Source of the DNA: Comamonadaceae bacterium
Lineage (GTDB): Bacteria; Pseudomonadota; Gammaproteobacteria; Burkholderiales; Burkholderiaceae_C
Length of the DNA: 37,634 nt
Assembly (NCBI GenBank): GCA_947479935.1
Contig: CANKBG010000024.1
Coordinates: forward strand, 1 to 37,634
Direction: 5' to 3'
Within the stretch, counting starts at the first letter, position 1, and each line of letters starts with the position of its first letter. The notes below the pieces were generated by a model, which was not told where the DNA came from, made no database searches, and saw nothing but the letters and a program-made list of their open reading frames with translations. Positions 9,224 through 17,311 of this stretch are shown here, one piece after another. A program made the position numbers and the translations under genes.

Positions 9224-9925
9224 GTGGCTCGGTGTTTTGCGTTGGTCCCCTGTGCGGGTTCGGGTTCGCGCGCTGGCACGTTGATGCCCAAACAGTACGA
9301 ACTGGTAGCGGGCCAAAGCATGGTGATGCACACCTTGGCTGCTTTGCAATCGGTTAGTAGGCTTGAAAAAATTGTGGTGGTGGTGTCGCCCACCGACTCG
9401 CATGTGTGGCCTGAGTCAACAGTGCAACGCATTCAATGTGGTGGTTCTACGCGCGCCGAGTCGGTGTTTAACGGCTTAACCCATCTGCTGGCAGAGGGTG
9501 CCAAAAATTCAGAAGGTGTTCAACCTGACGATTGGATTTTGGTCCATGACGCAGCGCGTTGCCTCATTTCAGATTTAGAAATTAACCGCTTAATCGATGC
9601 CTGCATGAACGATGACGTAGGCGGCTTGTTGGCCGTGCCATTGCCCGACACGTTGAAAGCTTCAGTCAATGGCCGCGTGAGTCAAACCTTACCGCGCCAA
9701 GACAAGTGGTTGGCCCAAACACCGCAAATGTTCAGGGCCGGTCAGTTGCAAGCAGCCTTGTCGGCCAAGGCCGCAGAAAATTTTGAGGGCATCACCGACG
9801 AAGCCAGCGCCATGGAGATGGCTGGGTTTGCACCCAAGTTGGTGGTGGGCAGTCCGCACAATTTCAAGGTCACTTATCCGCCAGATTTTGCATTGGCAGA
9901 AGATTTGCTCAGGAGCAGAACATGA
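9224..9925 (+). CDS. ispD: 2-C-methyl-D-erythritol 4-phosphate cytidylyltransferase
   Basis: Third step of the MEP isoprenoid pathway: forms CDP-methylerythritol from CTP and MEP. The nucleotide-binding signature [12 protein letters not shown] is followed by PKQY, and the conserved VHDAARCL and DTLKASVNG segments are present. The start is uncertain. GTG at 9224 gives 233 residues, the usual length, but TTG at 9179 and ATG at 9128 are in frame and none has a clear ribosome binding site; the ATG would overlap the divergent mfd start. The stop overlaps the ispF start as ATGA, which indicates translational coupling of the two pathway enzymes. Confidence 0.92.
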   Translation: MARCFALVPCAGSGSRAGTLMPKQYELVAGQSMVMHTLAALQSVSRLEKIVVVVSPTDSHVWPESTVQRIQCGGSTRAESVFNGLTHLLAEGAKNSEGVQPDDWILVHDAARCLISDLEINRLIDACMNDDVGGLLAVPLPDTLKASVNGRVSQTLPRQDKWLAQTPQMFRAGQLQAALSAKAAENFEGITDEASAMEMAGFAPKLVVGSPHNFKVTYPPDFALAEDLLRSRT

Positions 9926-10401
9926 ACATTCGAGTGGGCGAAGGTTGGGACACACATGCCTTGGTGGCAGGCCGTCCTTTGATCTTGGGCGGTGTGCAAA
10001 TTCCGCATGACAAGGGACTGTTGGGACATTCCGATGCCGACGTGTTGTTGCACGCCATCACCGATGCGCTGTTGGGCGCTGCGGGCTTGGGCGACATAGG
10101 ACAGCACTTTCCAGACACCGATGCCACATACAAAGGCGCTGACTCCGTCAAGCTTTTGAAAAAAGCCTATGAGCATGTGAAACATTTAGGCTGGCATTTG
10201 GGCAACGTCGATTGCACCATCATTGCGCAAGCGCCTAAGCTTTCGCCGCATCGGTCTGACATTCGGTCTTCCATTGCCAAAGCCTTGGGCGTGCCAGAAT
10301 CATTTGTCAATGTGAAAGCCAAGACCGCTGAAAAAATGGGCCCCGTGGGTGAGGGCCTGAGCATGGAAGCCAGGGCTGTGGTGTTGATTCACAAGCCCTG
10401 A
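9922..10401 (+). CDS. ispF: 2-C-methyl-D-erythritol 2,4-cyclodiphosphate synthase
   Basis: Cyclises CDP-methylerythritol 2-phosphate to MEcPP in the MEP pathway. The 159-residue protein has the expected length and metal ligands: Asp10 and His12 in GWDTHAL and His44 in [12 protein letters not shown]. The GHSDAD signature and the C-terminal KAKTAEKMG...GEG region are also present. It overlaps ispD by 4 bases (ATGA). It converges on the 3-hydroxybutyrate dehydrogenase gene with only 4 bases between the stop codons, and I see no separate terminator. Confidence 0.97.
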   Translation: MNIRVGEGWDTHALVAGRPLILGGVQIPHDKGLLGHSDADVLLHAITDALLGAAGLGDIGQHFPDTDATYKGADSVKLLKKAYEHVKHLGWHLGNVDCTIIAQAPKLSPHRSDIRSSIAKALGVPESFVNVKAKTAEKMGPVGEGLSMEARAVVLIHKP

Positions 10402-10405
10402 TTTT

Positions 10406-11176
10406 TTATTGGGCGGCCCAACCGCCGTCCATGTTCCAAGCCACACCGCGAATGTTGTTGCCTGCCGCAGAGCAGAAGAACACGGCCAAGTCACCCAACT
10501 CTTCTGGCGTGGTGAATTGCATGGAAGGTTCTTTCTCGCCCAACAACAATTCGGTGGCCGCTTGATTGCTCAAGCCCAAAGTTGCTGCTTTGGCATCTAC
10601 TTGTTTTTGAACCAAAGGTGTGAGCACCCAGCCTGGGCAAATGGCGTTGCACGTAATGCCCGACTTGGCGTTTTCCAATGCAGTGACTTTGGTCAAGCCC
10701 ACAATGCCGTGCTTGGCGGCCACATAAGCCGACTTTTCTGCAGAGCCCACCAAGCCGTGAACCGATGCCACGTTGATGATGCGGCCCCAGTTTGCCTTTT
10801 GCATGGCGGGCAGAACTGCGCGTGACGCATGAAACGCGCTGGACAAATTGATGGCAATGATGGCATCCCATCTTTCAATGGGAAAGTTTTCGACGCGAGC
10901 CACATGTTGAATACCAGCGTTGTTGACCAAAATATCGACGCTGCCAAATTTCTGTTGGGCAAACTTCACCATGGCTTCAATTTCTGCGGGCTTGCTCATG
11001 TCGGCGCCGTGATAGGCCACTTTGGCGCCCAAGGCTGCCACTTCGGCTTCTGGGCCGGCATGGTCGCCAAAGCCATTTAAAACAATGTTGGCACCTTGCT
11101 TGGCCAAGGCTTTGGCAATGCCCAAGCCAATGCCGCTGGTTGAGCCGGTGACGATTGCAGTTTTGCCTTTCAGCAT
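10406..11176 (-). CDS. bdhA: 3-hydroxybutyrate dehydrogenase
   Basis: NAD-dependent short-chain dehydrogenase interconverting (R)-3-hydroxybutyrate and acetoacetate, a step in use of polyhydroxybutyrate. The 256-residue protein has the cofactor motif TGSTSGIG, the NNAG motif, a catalytic serine in NVASVHGLVGS, and Tyr151-x3-Lys155 in SAYVAAKHG. The C-terminal half (CNAICPGWVLTPLVQKQ, EKEPSMQFTTPEELG) is typical of 3-hydroxybutyrate dehydrogenases rather than of general SDRs. The start is supported by GGAG 7 bases upstream of the ATG. Confidence 0.93.
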   Translation of the reverse strand: MLKGKTAIVTGSTSGIGLGIAKALAKQGANIVLNGFGDHAGPEAEVAALGAKVAYHGADMSKPAEIEAMVKFAQQKFGSVDILVNNAGIQHVARVENFPIERWDAIIAINLSSAFHASRAVLPAMQKANWGRIINVASVHGLVGSAEKSAYVAAKHGIVGLTKVTALENAKSGITCNAICPGWVLTPLVQKQVDAKAATLGLSNQAATELLLGEKEPSMQFTTPEELGDLAVFFCSAAGNNIRGVAWNMDGGWAAQ

Positions 11177-11253
11177 GGTGGTTCTCCGAATGAATTACGA
11201 TGTGGAAATGTCAATTATGGCGCGTCAAGGCCACAGGGAACTGACGGCTGCAC

Positions 11254-11265
11254 TCTAAATTTAGA
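11254..11265. promoter_or_regulatory. 12-bp perfect palindrome in the bdhA / hydrolase divergent intergenic region
   Basis: TCTAAATTTAGA is a perfect 12-bp palindrome lying 12 bases before the ATG of the alpha/beta hydrolase gene, within the 101-bp region shared with divergent bdhA. It could be an operator or a chance AT-rich palindrome. No regulator gene is adjacent. Confidence 0.25.
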
Positions 11266-11277
11266 ATTGAACCCAAT

Positions 11278-12189
11278 ATGTTCGAACCCGTCCTAGATTT
11301 TGTCTCTTGCCCCAACCCACAGGGCACGCACCGCATGGCCTATGGGTCATGGGGAGATCCTGCGGCTTCGCATGTGGTGTTTTGTGTGCATGGCCTAACG
11401 CGTCAAGGGCGTGATTTTGATGTGCTGGCCCAGGCGCTGGTGGCTTCGGCGCAAGAGGCTGGTTTGCCCGCTGTCAGAGTCATCTGCCCCGACGTGGTGG
11501 GCCGCGGCAAAAGCGATTGGCTGAAAGACCCCATGGGCTATCAATTTCCACAGTATGCGGGCGACATGGCCGTGTTGGTGCACAAACTGAATGCCGAGCA
11601 GGCCATTTCGCGGCTCGATTGGGTGGGCACCAGCATGGGCGGCGTGATTGGCATGTTGTTGGCGGCGCAAGATTTGCCGGTACCTGTGCGGCATTTGGTT
11701 TTGAATGACATTGGCCCTGTGGTGTCGTGGTCTTCCATCTTGAACATGAAAACTTATGTGGGTGAAGTGGGCAAGTTTCAGACCGTGCAAGAAGCGGCCA
11801 ATGCCATGTGGGAAATTTCCAAATCGTTTGGGCCACATACCTCCGCAGAGTGGCTGGCTTTGTCGCAAAACATGGTGCGGCGTTTGGAAGATGGCACGTA
11901 TTGCTTGCACTACGACCCTGAATTGCGACAGCCCATTCGTGCTGTCACACAAGAGCAAGCCCAAGCCGGAGAGGCGATGTTGTGGCAAGTTTACGATTTA
12001 ATTCCATGCAAAACATTGCTCATTCATGGCGCTGAGTCTGAGCTTTTGAGTTTGAGTGCAGTCAACGAAATGAAACTTCGGGGGCCGCGCGTTCAAGTGG
12101 CCAGCCTTCAAGGTGTGGGCCATGCACCCACACTCACACATGAAGACCAAATTGACATTGTTCGGCAGTTTTTAGGTCTGCATGCATGA
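11278..12189 (+). CDS. Alpha/beta hydrolase (serine nucleophile)
   Basis: A 303-residue alpha/beta hydrolase. The oxyanion region is CVHGLTRQGRDFD. The nucleophile elbow is GTSMGG, giving a serine nucleophile, unlike the Asp-type hydrolase at 2430. An Asp/Glu-containing segment (LLIHGAESELL) follows, and the catalytic His is in GVGHAPTL near the C-terminus. Its stop overlaps the relA start as ATGA, so RelA translation is probably coupled to it. The substrate is unknown; the coupling does not itself show a role in the stringent response. Confidence 0.82.
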   Translation: MFEPVLDFVSCPNPQGTHRMAYGSWGDPAASHVVFCVHGLTRQGRDFDVLAQALVASAQEAGLPAVRVICPDVVGRGKSDWLKDPMGYQFPQYAGDMAVLVHKLNAEQAISRLDWVGTSMGGVIGMLLAAQDLPVPVRHLVLNDIGPVVSWSSILNMKTYVGEVGKFQTVQEAANAMWEISKSFGPHTSAEWLALSQNMVRRLEDGTYCLHYDPELRQPIRAVTQEQAQAGEAMLWQVYDLIPCKTLLIHGAESELLSLSAVNEMKLRGPRVQVASLQGVGHAPTLTHEDQIDIVRQFLGLHA

Positions 12190-14330
12190 GTGATGTGGCT
12201 GAAGATATTCTGGTTCGAGCAAGAGCGTTTGCAGAGCCCTTCTTGTCGAGTGAGTATTTAGACACCGGCGAGAACATGCTTGAGCATGCCGATGCTGTGG
12301 CCGCTATTTTGGAAACCATGAGCAGCGGCAACGATGTGAAGGCGGCCAATTATTTGGTGTATGCGTGCCCCCACTTAAGTCGACCTCGCGAAGTGATTGC
12401 CAAAAAATTTGGCGAAGAGTTTGCATCGCTGGCTGTCGAAACGACCAAGCTGATGGAGGTGCAGCGCATTTCTCGCACGGTTGTATCGTCAGCCCAACTT
12501 CAAGACGACCCTCGTGCTCAGACAGAGAATGTACGCAAAATGCTATTGGCATTTAGCAAAGATTTGCGCGTGATTATGTTGCGCCTGGCGTCGCGTTTGC
12601 AAACACTTCGGTATTTTGCAAGTGTTAAAAAAGAAGTGCCTGCGGCATTGGCCAAAGAGTCTTTGCAAGTGTTTGCGCCACTGGCCAATCGATTGGGCAT
12701 TTGGGAAATTAAGTGGGAGCTGGAAGATCTTTCATTTCGTTTTTTAGAACCTGACAATTACAAAAAAATTGCCAAACTGCTGCATGAAAAGAGGGCCGAG
12801 CGAGAACTCAATATGCATCATTTGCGGCAGCAATTACAAACTGAATTGGCTGCACAAAACGTGCATGCTTCGGTGCAAGGCAGACCCAAACACATTTACA
12901 GCATTGTGAAAAAAATGCGCGGCAAGTCGCTAGATTTTTCTCAAGTGTTTGACATTCGCGCTATGCGCGTCATTGTGTCTAGCGTGGCAGATTGTTATGA
13001 GGCGCTCAGCTGGGTTCACTCGCGCTATGTGCCCATTGCGTCTGAGTTTGACGATTACATTGCCAAGCCTAAGACCAATGGGTATCAGTCTTTGCACACT
13101 GTGGTGCGGGATGAAAAGGCCAGTCCCATTGAAATTCAAATTCGCACGCAGGCCATGCACGACCATGCAGAGCATGGCGTGGCGGCTCACTGGGCTTATA
13201 AAGAAGCTGGTGCGAAGGGTTATGTGGGGGTGAGTGCCAACAGCGATTACGACCACAAAATTGCGGTGCTGCGGCAGTTGTTGGCTTGGGAAAGGGAGAT
13301 GTCTTCGGAGTCCGTCAGCGACTCAGCCTTGTTTGACGACCTCATCTATGTGCTCACGCCCAATGCCGCCATTGTGGAATTACCCAAAGGGGCTACCCCC
13401 GTTGATTTTGCCTATACCGTTCACACAAACTTAGGCCATCGGTGCAGAGGTGCCAAAGCCGATGGCGTGATGATTCCTTTGAACACGCCTTTGCAAAATG
13501 GACAAACCATTGAAATCACCACCGTGAAAGAAGGCGGCCCTTCGCGTGATTGGGTCAATGTGGAGTTGGGTTTTTTGGTGAGTCACCGCGCCCGTGCCAA
13601 AGTGCGGGCTTGGTTCAATGCACAAATTTCGCATGAGAACATTGCCAAGGGCAGAGAGTCCGTTGAAAAATTATTGCAACGCGAAGGCAAGACCGCCATC
13701 AAGTTAGAAGATTTGGCATCTGATTTGGGATTCAAGTCGGCCGAATCTTTGTTTGAAACAGTGGGCAAAGATGAATTTTCTTTGCGCAATATTGAAGTGT
13801 TCTTAAGGCCGCCTGAACCCGTGATGCAGCCCGATGATTTTGTGCTGCTGAAAAAATCGCGCGTGGTGCCACCCAAATCGCAGTCGGGGGTGTTGGTGGT
13901 GGGCGTCGATTCATTGCTCACGCAATTGTCGAAGTGCTGCCGACCTGCACCGCCAGACCCTATTAGCGGCTATGTAACGCGAGGCAAGGGCGTGAGCATT
14001 CACAGAGATGACTGCCGAAATTTTCAGTCTTTGGTGGGCAGGCATGGCGAGCGCGTGATTGAGGTGCGCTGGGGTGTGCAAAAACCGGGGCAAACATTGC
14101 TGTATCCGGTAGAGGTTTCCATTGAAGCTTCAGACAGACAGGGTTTGTTGCGAGATATTTCCGAGGTCTTTGCCAAAGAAAAAATGAATGTGGTGGGGGT
14201 TCAAACGCAGTCGGTCAAGGGCACGGCTTGGATGACTTTTACGGTAGAAGTGGCTGATGCTTCGCTCTTAAAGAAGGTAATTCAGGCTGTGAAATCGGTG
14301 TCTGGTGTGGGCAGGGTTAGGCGCAATTAG
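12186..14330 (+). CDS. relA: GTP pyrophosphokinase RelA (synthetase-only RSH type)
   Basis: Ribosome-associated (p)ppGpp synthetase of the stringent response, 714 residues. Domains in order: a degenerate N-terminal HD domain, where the expected LLHD..ED hydrolase centre reads LVYACPHLSR, so hydrolase activity should be absent; the synthetase domain with KPKTNGYQSLHT; TGS (about 385-445); a conserved-cysteine domain (LSKCCRPAPPDPISGYVTRG); and a C-terminal ACT domain (about 640-714). The motif preceding KPKTNGYQ is EFDD (residues 287-290), the ExDD form that marks RelA rather than the RxKD of bifunctional SpoT/Rel. The start overlaps the upstream hydrolase stop. A SpoT is expected elsewhere in the genome. 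Confidence 0.93.
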   Translation: MSDVAEDILVRARAFAEPFLSSEYLDTGENMLEHADAVAAILETMSSGNDVKAANYLVYACPHLSRPREVIAKKFGEEFASLAVETTKLMEVQRISRTVVSSAQLQDDPRAQTENVRKMLLAFSKDLRVIMLRLASRLQTLRYFASVKKEVPAALAKESLQVFAPLANRLGIWEIKWELEDLSFRFLEPDNYKKIAKLLHEKRAERELNMHHLRQQLQTELAAQNVHASVQGRPKHIYSIVKKMRGKSLDFSQVFDIRAMRVIVSSVADCYEALSWVHSRYVPIASEFDDYIAKPKTNGYQSLHTVVRDEKASPIEIQIRTQAMHDHAEHGVAAHWAYKEAGAKGYVGVSANSDYDHKIAVLRQLLAWEREMSSESVSDSALFDDLIYVLTPNAAIVELPKGATPVDFAYTVHTNLGHRCRGAKADGVMIPLNTPLQNGQTIEITTVKEGGPSRDWVNVELGFLVSHRARAKVRAWFNAQISHENIAKGRESVEKLLQREGKTAIKLEDLASDLGFKSAESLFETVGKDEFSLRNIEVFLRPPEPVMQPDDFVLLKKSRVVPPKSQSGVLVVGVDSLLTQLSKCCRPAPPDPISGYVTRGKGVSIHRDDCRNFQSLVGRHGERVIEVRWGVQKPGQTLLYPVEVSIEASDRQGLLRDISEVFAKEKMNVVGVQTQSVKGTAWMTFTVEVADASLLKKVIQAVKSVSGVGRVRRN

Positions 14331-14389
14331 GGCCCCTGGGTAGGCGTAAAGGGGTCATTTTTTGATGCTACAATGCGTCCTGAATTTGT

Positions 14390-14466
14390 AGGCGCGTAGC
14401 TCAGCTGGTTAGAGCACCACCTTGACATGGTGGGGGTCGTTGGTTCGAGTCCAATCGCGCCTACCA
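14390..14466 (+). tRNA. tRNA-Val (anticodon GAC)
   Basis: A complete 77-nt cloverleaf. The acceptor stem AGGCGCG pairs with CGCGCCT. The D-arm is GCTCAGCTGGTTAGAGC. The anticodon stem CCACC/GGTGG encloses loop TTGACAT with anticodon GAC. The T-arm carries TTCGAGT, and discriminator A and CCA are encoded. A TACAAT at 14369-14374 followed by a GC-rich stretch is a plausible -10 with a stringent-type discriminator; no convincing -35 is seen. Confidence 0.97.
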
Positions 14467-14485
14467 ACATTCTTCATCTAAATTA

Positions 14486-14512
14486 AGCACCTGTCCGAAG
14501 GTGCTTTTTTTT
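14486..14512 (+). terminator. Intrinsic terminator of the tRNA-Val gene
   Basis: The 7-bp stem AGCACCT/AGGTGCT with a 6-nt loop is followed by a run of T at 14506-14512. It lies 19 bases after the tRNA CCA end. Confidence 0.9.
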
Positions 14513-14517
14513 CGCCC

Positions 14518-14668
14518 AATAAATGGGGTCAGATCAACATTAATTTCCAATCAAAGGGGATAAAGGCTAAGGGGGCTTCCTCATACTGGAGTACCAGAAA
14601 TCGTTCAGCCCCCTTAGCCTTTATCCCCTTTGATTGACCAAATTAATGTTGATCTGACCCCATTTATT
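14518..14668. repeat. 151-bp near-perfect palindromic repeat element (GGGGTCAGATCAACATTAAT family, long form)
   Basis: Two nested perfect inverted repeats: a 29-bp outer arm (14518-14546 with 14640-14668) and a 30-bp inner arm (14548-14577 with 14607-14636). They are separated by only 1 and 3 unpaired bases. The 29-nt loop contains a small CTGG-AGTA-CCAG hairpin. The outer arm shares GGGGTCAGATCAACATTAAT with the repeats at 28688, 30232 and 31032; the inner arm is unique to this copy. There is no coding capacity. It is MITE- or REP-like, and no transposase is in the window. Together with the tRNA and terminator it fills the 419-base gap between relA and the next gene. Confidence 0.9.
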
Positions 14669-14671
14669 GCA

Positions 14672-14705
14672 AGCCCCTTTAGCTTCTGCCCTCATTGATT
14701 GCCAG
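14672..14705 (+). repeat. Diverged direct copy of the palindrome's inner arm
   Basis: The stretch beginning AGCCCCTTTAGCTTCTG, 3 bases beyond the palindrome, matches the right inner arm (14607-14640) without gaps at about 23 of the first 30 positions, including AGCCCC, TTAGC and TTGATTG. It looks like an older copy of the same unit lying just upstream of the next gene. Confidence 0.5.
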
Positions 14706-14749
14706 TCAAACTGGTTTTCATCATTCACTTCAACTCGTATACTTACTTC

Positions 14750-15550
14750 ATGTCTTTTGAATACGCCTCACGAGGATTTCTTGGCGTCCTTACGCCACAG
14801 GCCAACACGACGGTTGAGCCTGAGTTCGGCATCCTACTGCCTAGCGGTTTGAGCCTTCTCACCGCGCGGCTCGTCAGCACCCGGCCAGATTTAGAGAGCC
14901 GGCTCATGGACTATTTTGATAACTTAACTTTGTCAGCTGCGCAATTCGCTGATGCGCCGTTGCGCTCGCTTGGCGTGGCCTGTACAGGCTCATCTTACTT
15001 AGTGGGCTGTGAGCGGGAGGACCACATCTTCGATGAACTGCGGCAGCGCAAAGGTGTTCACGTCACCAGTTCTGCGCTGGCTGTGGTGGATGCGTTGCGT
15101 ACCTTGAATGCACAGACAATCGGCCTAGTCTCGCCGTATCCTGACAGCTTGCTGAAACACAGCGTAGCCTACTGGCACTCACGCGGATTTAATGTGAAGG
15201 CTATTGCAAAAGTAGCGCTTGGCAAAGCCGATGGTTCGTCTCCTCGCGCGAATCCAATTTATGCCGTTGGTTCAGATTCGGTCGTTGTTGCTTTAGACCA
15301 GCTGCAAGATTTGTCATTAGACGCTATCGTCTTGCTAGGTACGGGTATGCCGAGTTTGCAGTCCATTTTGAAGGTGCCCCACATTGGCGGCGCGCCGGTA
15401 ATCTCATGCACACTGGCTCTGGCATGGAGATGCTTCAGTGCGGTGGAAGGGGTGGAACTCTCTTCACATACTTTGCGCGATTGGATTGCCGGCACCCACT
15501 GGAGAACTCGTTTTGGGCAATCTTTTTCTGCTTTGACTGAAGCAAAATAA
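14750..15550 (+). CDS. Asp/Glu/hydantoin racemase superfamily protein (maleate isomerase/arylmalonate decarboxylase-like)
   Basis: A 266-residue protein with the N-terminal GVLTPQANTTVEPE signature of the maleate cis-trans isomerase/arylmalonate decarboxylase branch. The first catalytic-cysteine position is kept (Cys78 in GVACTGSS). At the second half-site, where isomerases and racemases have a second Cys, the sequence reads LLGTGMPS (about residue 196), so that Cys is missing. A two-base racemase or isomerase mechanism is therefore doubtful and the real reaction unclear. The ATG at 14750 gives the conserved N-terminus. The downstream CMD-family gene, 58 bases on, is probably co-transcribed and suggests organic-acid or aromatic catabolism. 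Confidence 0.72.
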   Translation: MSFEYASRGFLGVLTPQANTTVEPEFGILLPSGLSLLTARLVSTRPDLESRLMDYFDNLTLSAAQFADAPLRSLGVACTGSSYLVGCEREDHIFDELRQRKGVHVTSSALAVVDALRTLNAQTIGLVSPYPDSLLKHSVAYWHSRGFNVKAIAKVALGKADGSSPRANPIYAVGSDSVVVALDQLQDLSLDAIVLLGTGMPSLQSILKVPHIGGAPVISCTLALAWRCFSAVEGVELSSHTLRDWIAGTHWRTRFGQSFSALTEAK

Positions 15551-15608
15551 AACGCATACATAAGCCATAATCCGTTTTGATCAAGTAGCTAAACAAATCT
15601 GGAGACAC

Positions 15609-16262
15609 ATGGTGGCAAAAGAAAAACCAAAAAATGAAGGTGCGAAAATGCTTGACGCGATGTTCGCCAAACGGGGCTACCTGTTGCCCTATCATCGAAT
15701 GTTGGCTGCTTCAGACCACAAGCTACTTGCCACATATGACGCACTCTATACACGTCTAACGCTTGACGAGCGAATTTTAACTTCTGTGGAAAAAGAAACG
15801 GTGTGGATTGCGCTGATTGCAACCACTCGCGAGAAGCTCGCAATTTTCCATTTCGAGCGCGCGGCTGCCGCGGGAATGAGCAACAGCGCAATCAGTGACG
15901 CACTGGCAATTGCCGCTGCGTGCGAATCATTCAATGCGTTGTTCTTTGGTCATACTGCGTTTACAAAGTGGGTGCCTGAAAGCTTGGCATTAAAGCGCTA
16001 TGTCCGCATCTTCGAAGCTGCACGAGGACGCACACTGCCTGCTACGGCTGAGATTGCCGCAGCCGTTTGCCATGCAGGCCTTCGAAATGCCGATGGTATG
16101 CGTATCCATCTTCAGCGCGCATTCGCCAGTGGTGCAACCCATGGCCAGATGGCCGAGGCGCTTTCTTATGTGCTTCTGCACCGGGGTGGACCCACCATGG
16201 TGGAAGCTGTGGCTTGCTGGGAAAAGACGGCGAAAGAGCTGGCAATTCCAGGGCCTTATTAG
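15609..16262 (+). CDS. Carboxymuconolactone decarboxylase (CMD)-family protein, two-repeat
   Basis: A 217-residue protein with two CMD-like halves: one around residues 70-115 (IATTREKLAIFHFERAAAAG, then SAISDAL) and one around 145-195 (HLQRAFASGATHGQMAEAL). The helical pattern with EK..IFHFERA and HLQRA..G resembles gamma-carboxymuconolactone decarboxylase and AhpD relatives, but the CxxC redox pair of AhpD is absent, so a peroxidase role is unlikely. GGAG at 15601-15604 supports the start. It follows the racemase-like gene on the same strand and converges on the Bug gene cluster. The substrate is unknown. Confidence 0.72.
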   Translation: MVAKEKPKNEGAKMLDAMFAKRGYLLPYHRMLAASDHKLLATYDALYTRLTLDERILTSVEKETVWIALIATTREKLAIFHFERAAAAGMSNSAISDALAIAAACESFNALFFGHTAFTKWVPESLALKRYVRIFEAARGRTLPATAEIAAAVCHAGLRNADGMRIHLQRAFASGATHGQMAEALSYVLLHRGGPTMVEAVACWEKTAKELAIPGPY

Positions 16263-16327
16263 AAAGACAGAGCCGCAAAGTTGTGTTCGGCAACACCTTG
16301 CAAAATGTCAACCCATCAAGACTTGCT

Positions 16328-17296
16328 TCAATTCACTTTAATTTTTGCTGCGCTGATAACGTCTGCCCATTTGCGACGCTCTCCTAGCAGGTAAGTGCGA
16401 AAGGTCTCGCTAGATCCTCCAACGGGCTCGACACCCATTGCCATGAGGCGTTCGCGTGTATCTGGCATGGCCAATGCAGATGCAAACGCAGCATGCAACT
16501 TAGCTACAACAGCTGGCGGTGTACCGATGGGCAACAAAGCGCCGTACCAGCCATTGCCATCCACATCGTTGATACCAAAATCGCCCAAACTAGGCACGTC
16601 GGGCCACAGTGGTGTGCGCTTCGGCGCAAGTACGGCTAACGCCTTTATTTGCCCTGTTTTGATGAGTTCGATCATGCCCCCGAGCCCGTCCACACCAAGC
16701 AAAATATGGTTGCCCATCAAATCAGTCTTGAGCGGACCCGAGCCTTTGTAAGGGACGTGTTCTGGGTTGATCGCAACGCGTTGTTTGAGTAGTTCCATCG
16801 CCAAGTGTGAGTTCGAGCCCGTACCGGCCGAGCCATAGGTCATCAAGCCTGGCGCTGCCTTGGCGCGGGAAACCATTTCGGGCAATGTCGCCATCTTCGA
16901 ATCGGGCGCGGCTACCAAAACGTTGGCATAGCGTACAAGGTGTATCAGGGGAATGAAATCATCAAAACGCCAGGTTAGCTTGTCATAAAGCGCCTCACTG
17001 GTGGTGAAGTTTGGAGCGGTCACCAAAATGGTGTAACCGTCTGCGGGAGAGCGCGCAACGAACTCTGAGCCGATGTTGGCAGAAGCGCCGGGCTTGTTTT
17101 CCACCAACACAGACTGGCCCAGCGTTGCTGTCAGGCGCTGCGCCATGATACGTGCCACGGCATCGGTGCCACCGCCCGGGCTGTAGGGCACAACAATACG
17201 GATGGGTTTGTTTGGGAAGTCCTGTGCAATTGCGTGAGTGGCTGAAAGTGCCATTGCAACAAACAGTCCGCCGAATAAAGTCTTGATGATTTTCAT
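16328..17296 (-). CDS. Bug/TctC-family periplasmic solute-binding protein
   Basis: A 322-residue tripartite tricarboxylate transporter (TctC/Bug) receptor. It has a signal peptide ending AIAQ, then FPNKPIRIVVPYSPGGGTD, the VENKPGASANIGSEFVA motif, YGSAGTGSNSHLAMELL and VPYKGSGPLKTDL, all standard Bug landmarks. Such proteins bind carboxylates and other small anionic molecules. No TctA/TctB membrane subunits are nearby, as is common for Bug proteins in Burkholderiales. It follows the second Bug gene with 15 bases between them, so the pair is one transcript. Confidence 0.93.
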   Translation of the reverse strand: MKIIKTLFGGLFVAMALSATHAIAQDFPNKPIRIVVPYSPGGGTDAVARIMAQRLTATLGQSVLVENKPGASANIGSEFVARSPADGYTILVTAPNFTTSEALYDKLTWRFDDFIPLIHLVRYANVLVAAPDSKMATLPEMVSRAKAAPGLMTYGSAGTGSNSHLAMELLKQRVAINPEHVPYKGSGPLKTDLMGNHILLGVDGLGGMIELIKTGQIKALAVLAPKRTPLWPDVPSLGDFGINDVDGNGWYGALLPIGTPPAVVAKLHAAFASALAMPDTRERLMAMGVEPVGGSSETFRTYLLGERRKWADVISAAKIKVN

Positions 17297-17311
17297 ATGT
17301 AGTCTGTCAAA

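Noticed and set aside
9130..9432. N-terminal extension of Mfd by about 100 residues
   Set aside because: The extension has no Mfd similarity, runs antisense over the conserved start of ispD, and the family N-terminus matches MQLPALSLGKRF at 9129.
14346..14360. GGGGTCATTT upstream of tRNA-Val as another repeat copy
   Set aside because: Only seven bases (GGGGTCA) match; the rest of the core is absent.
14518..14668. Insertion sequence
   Set aside because: The long inverted repeats suggested it, but there is no transposase gene in or near the element and no target duplication I could recognise.
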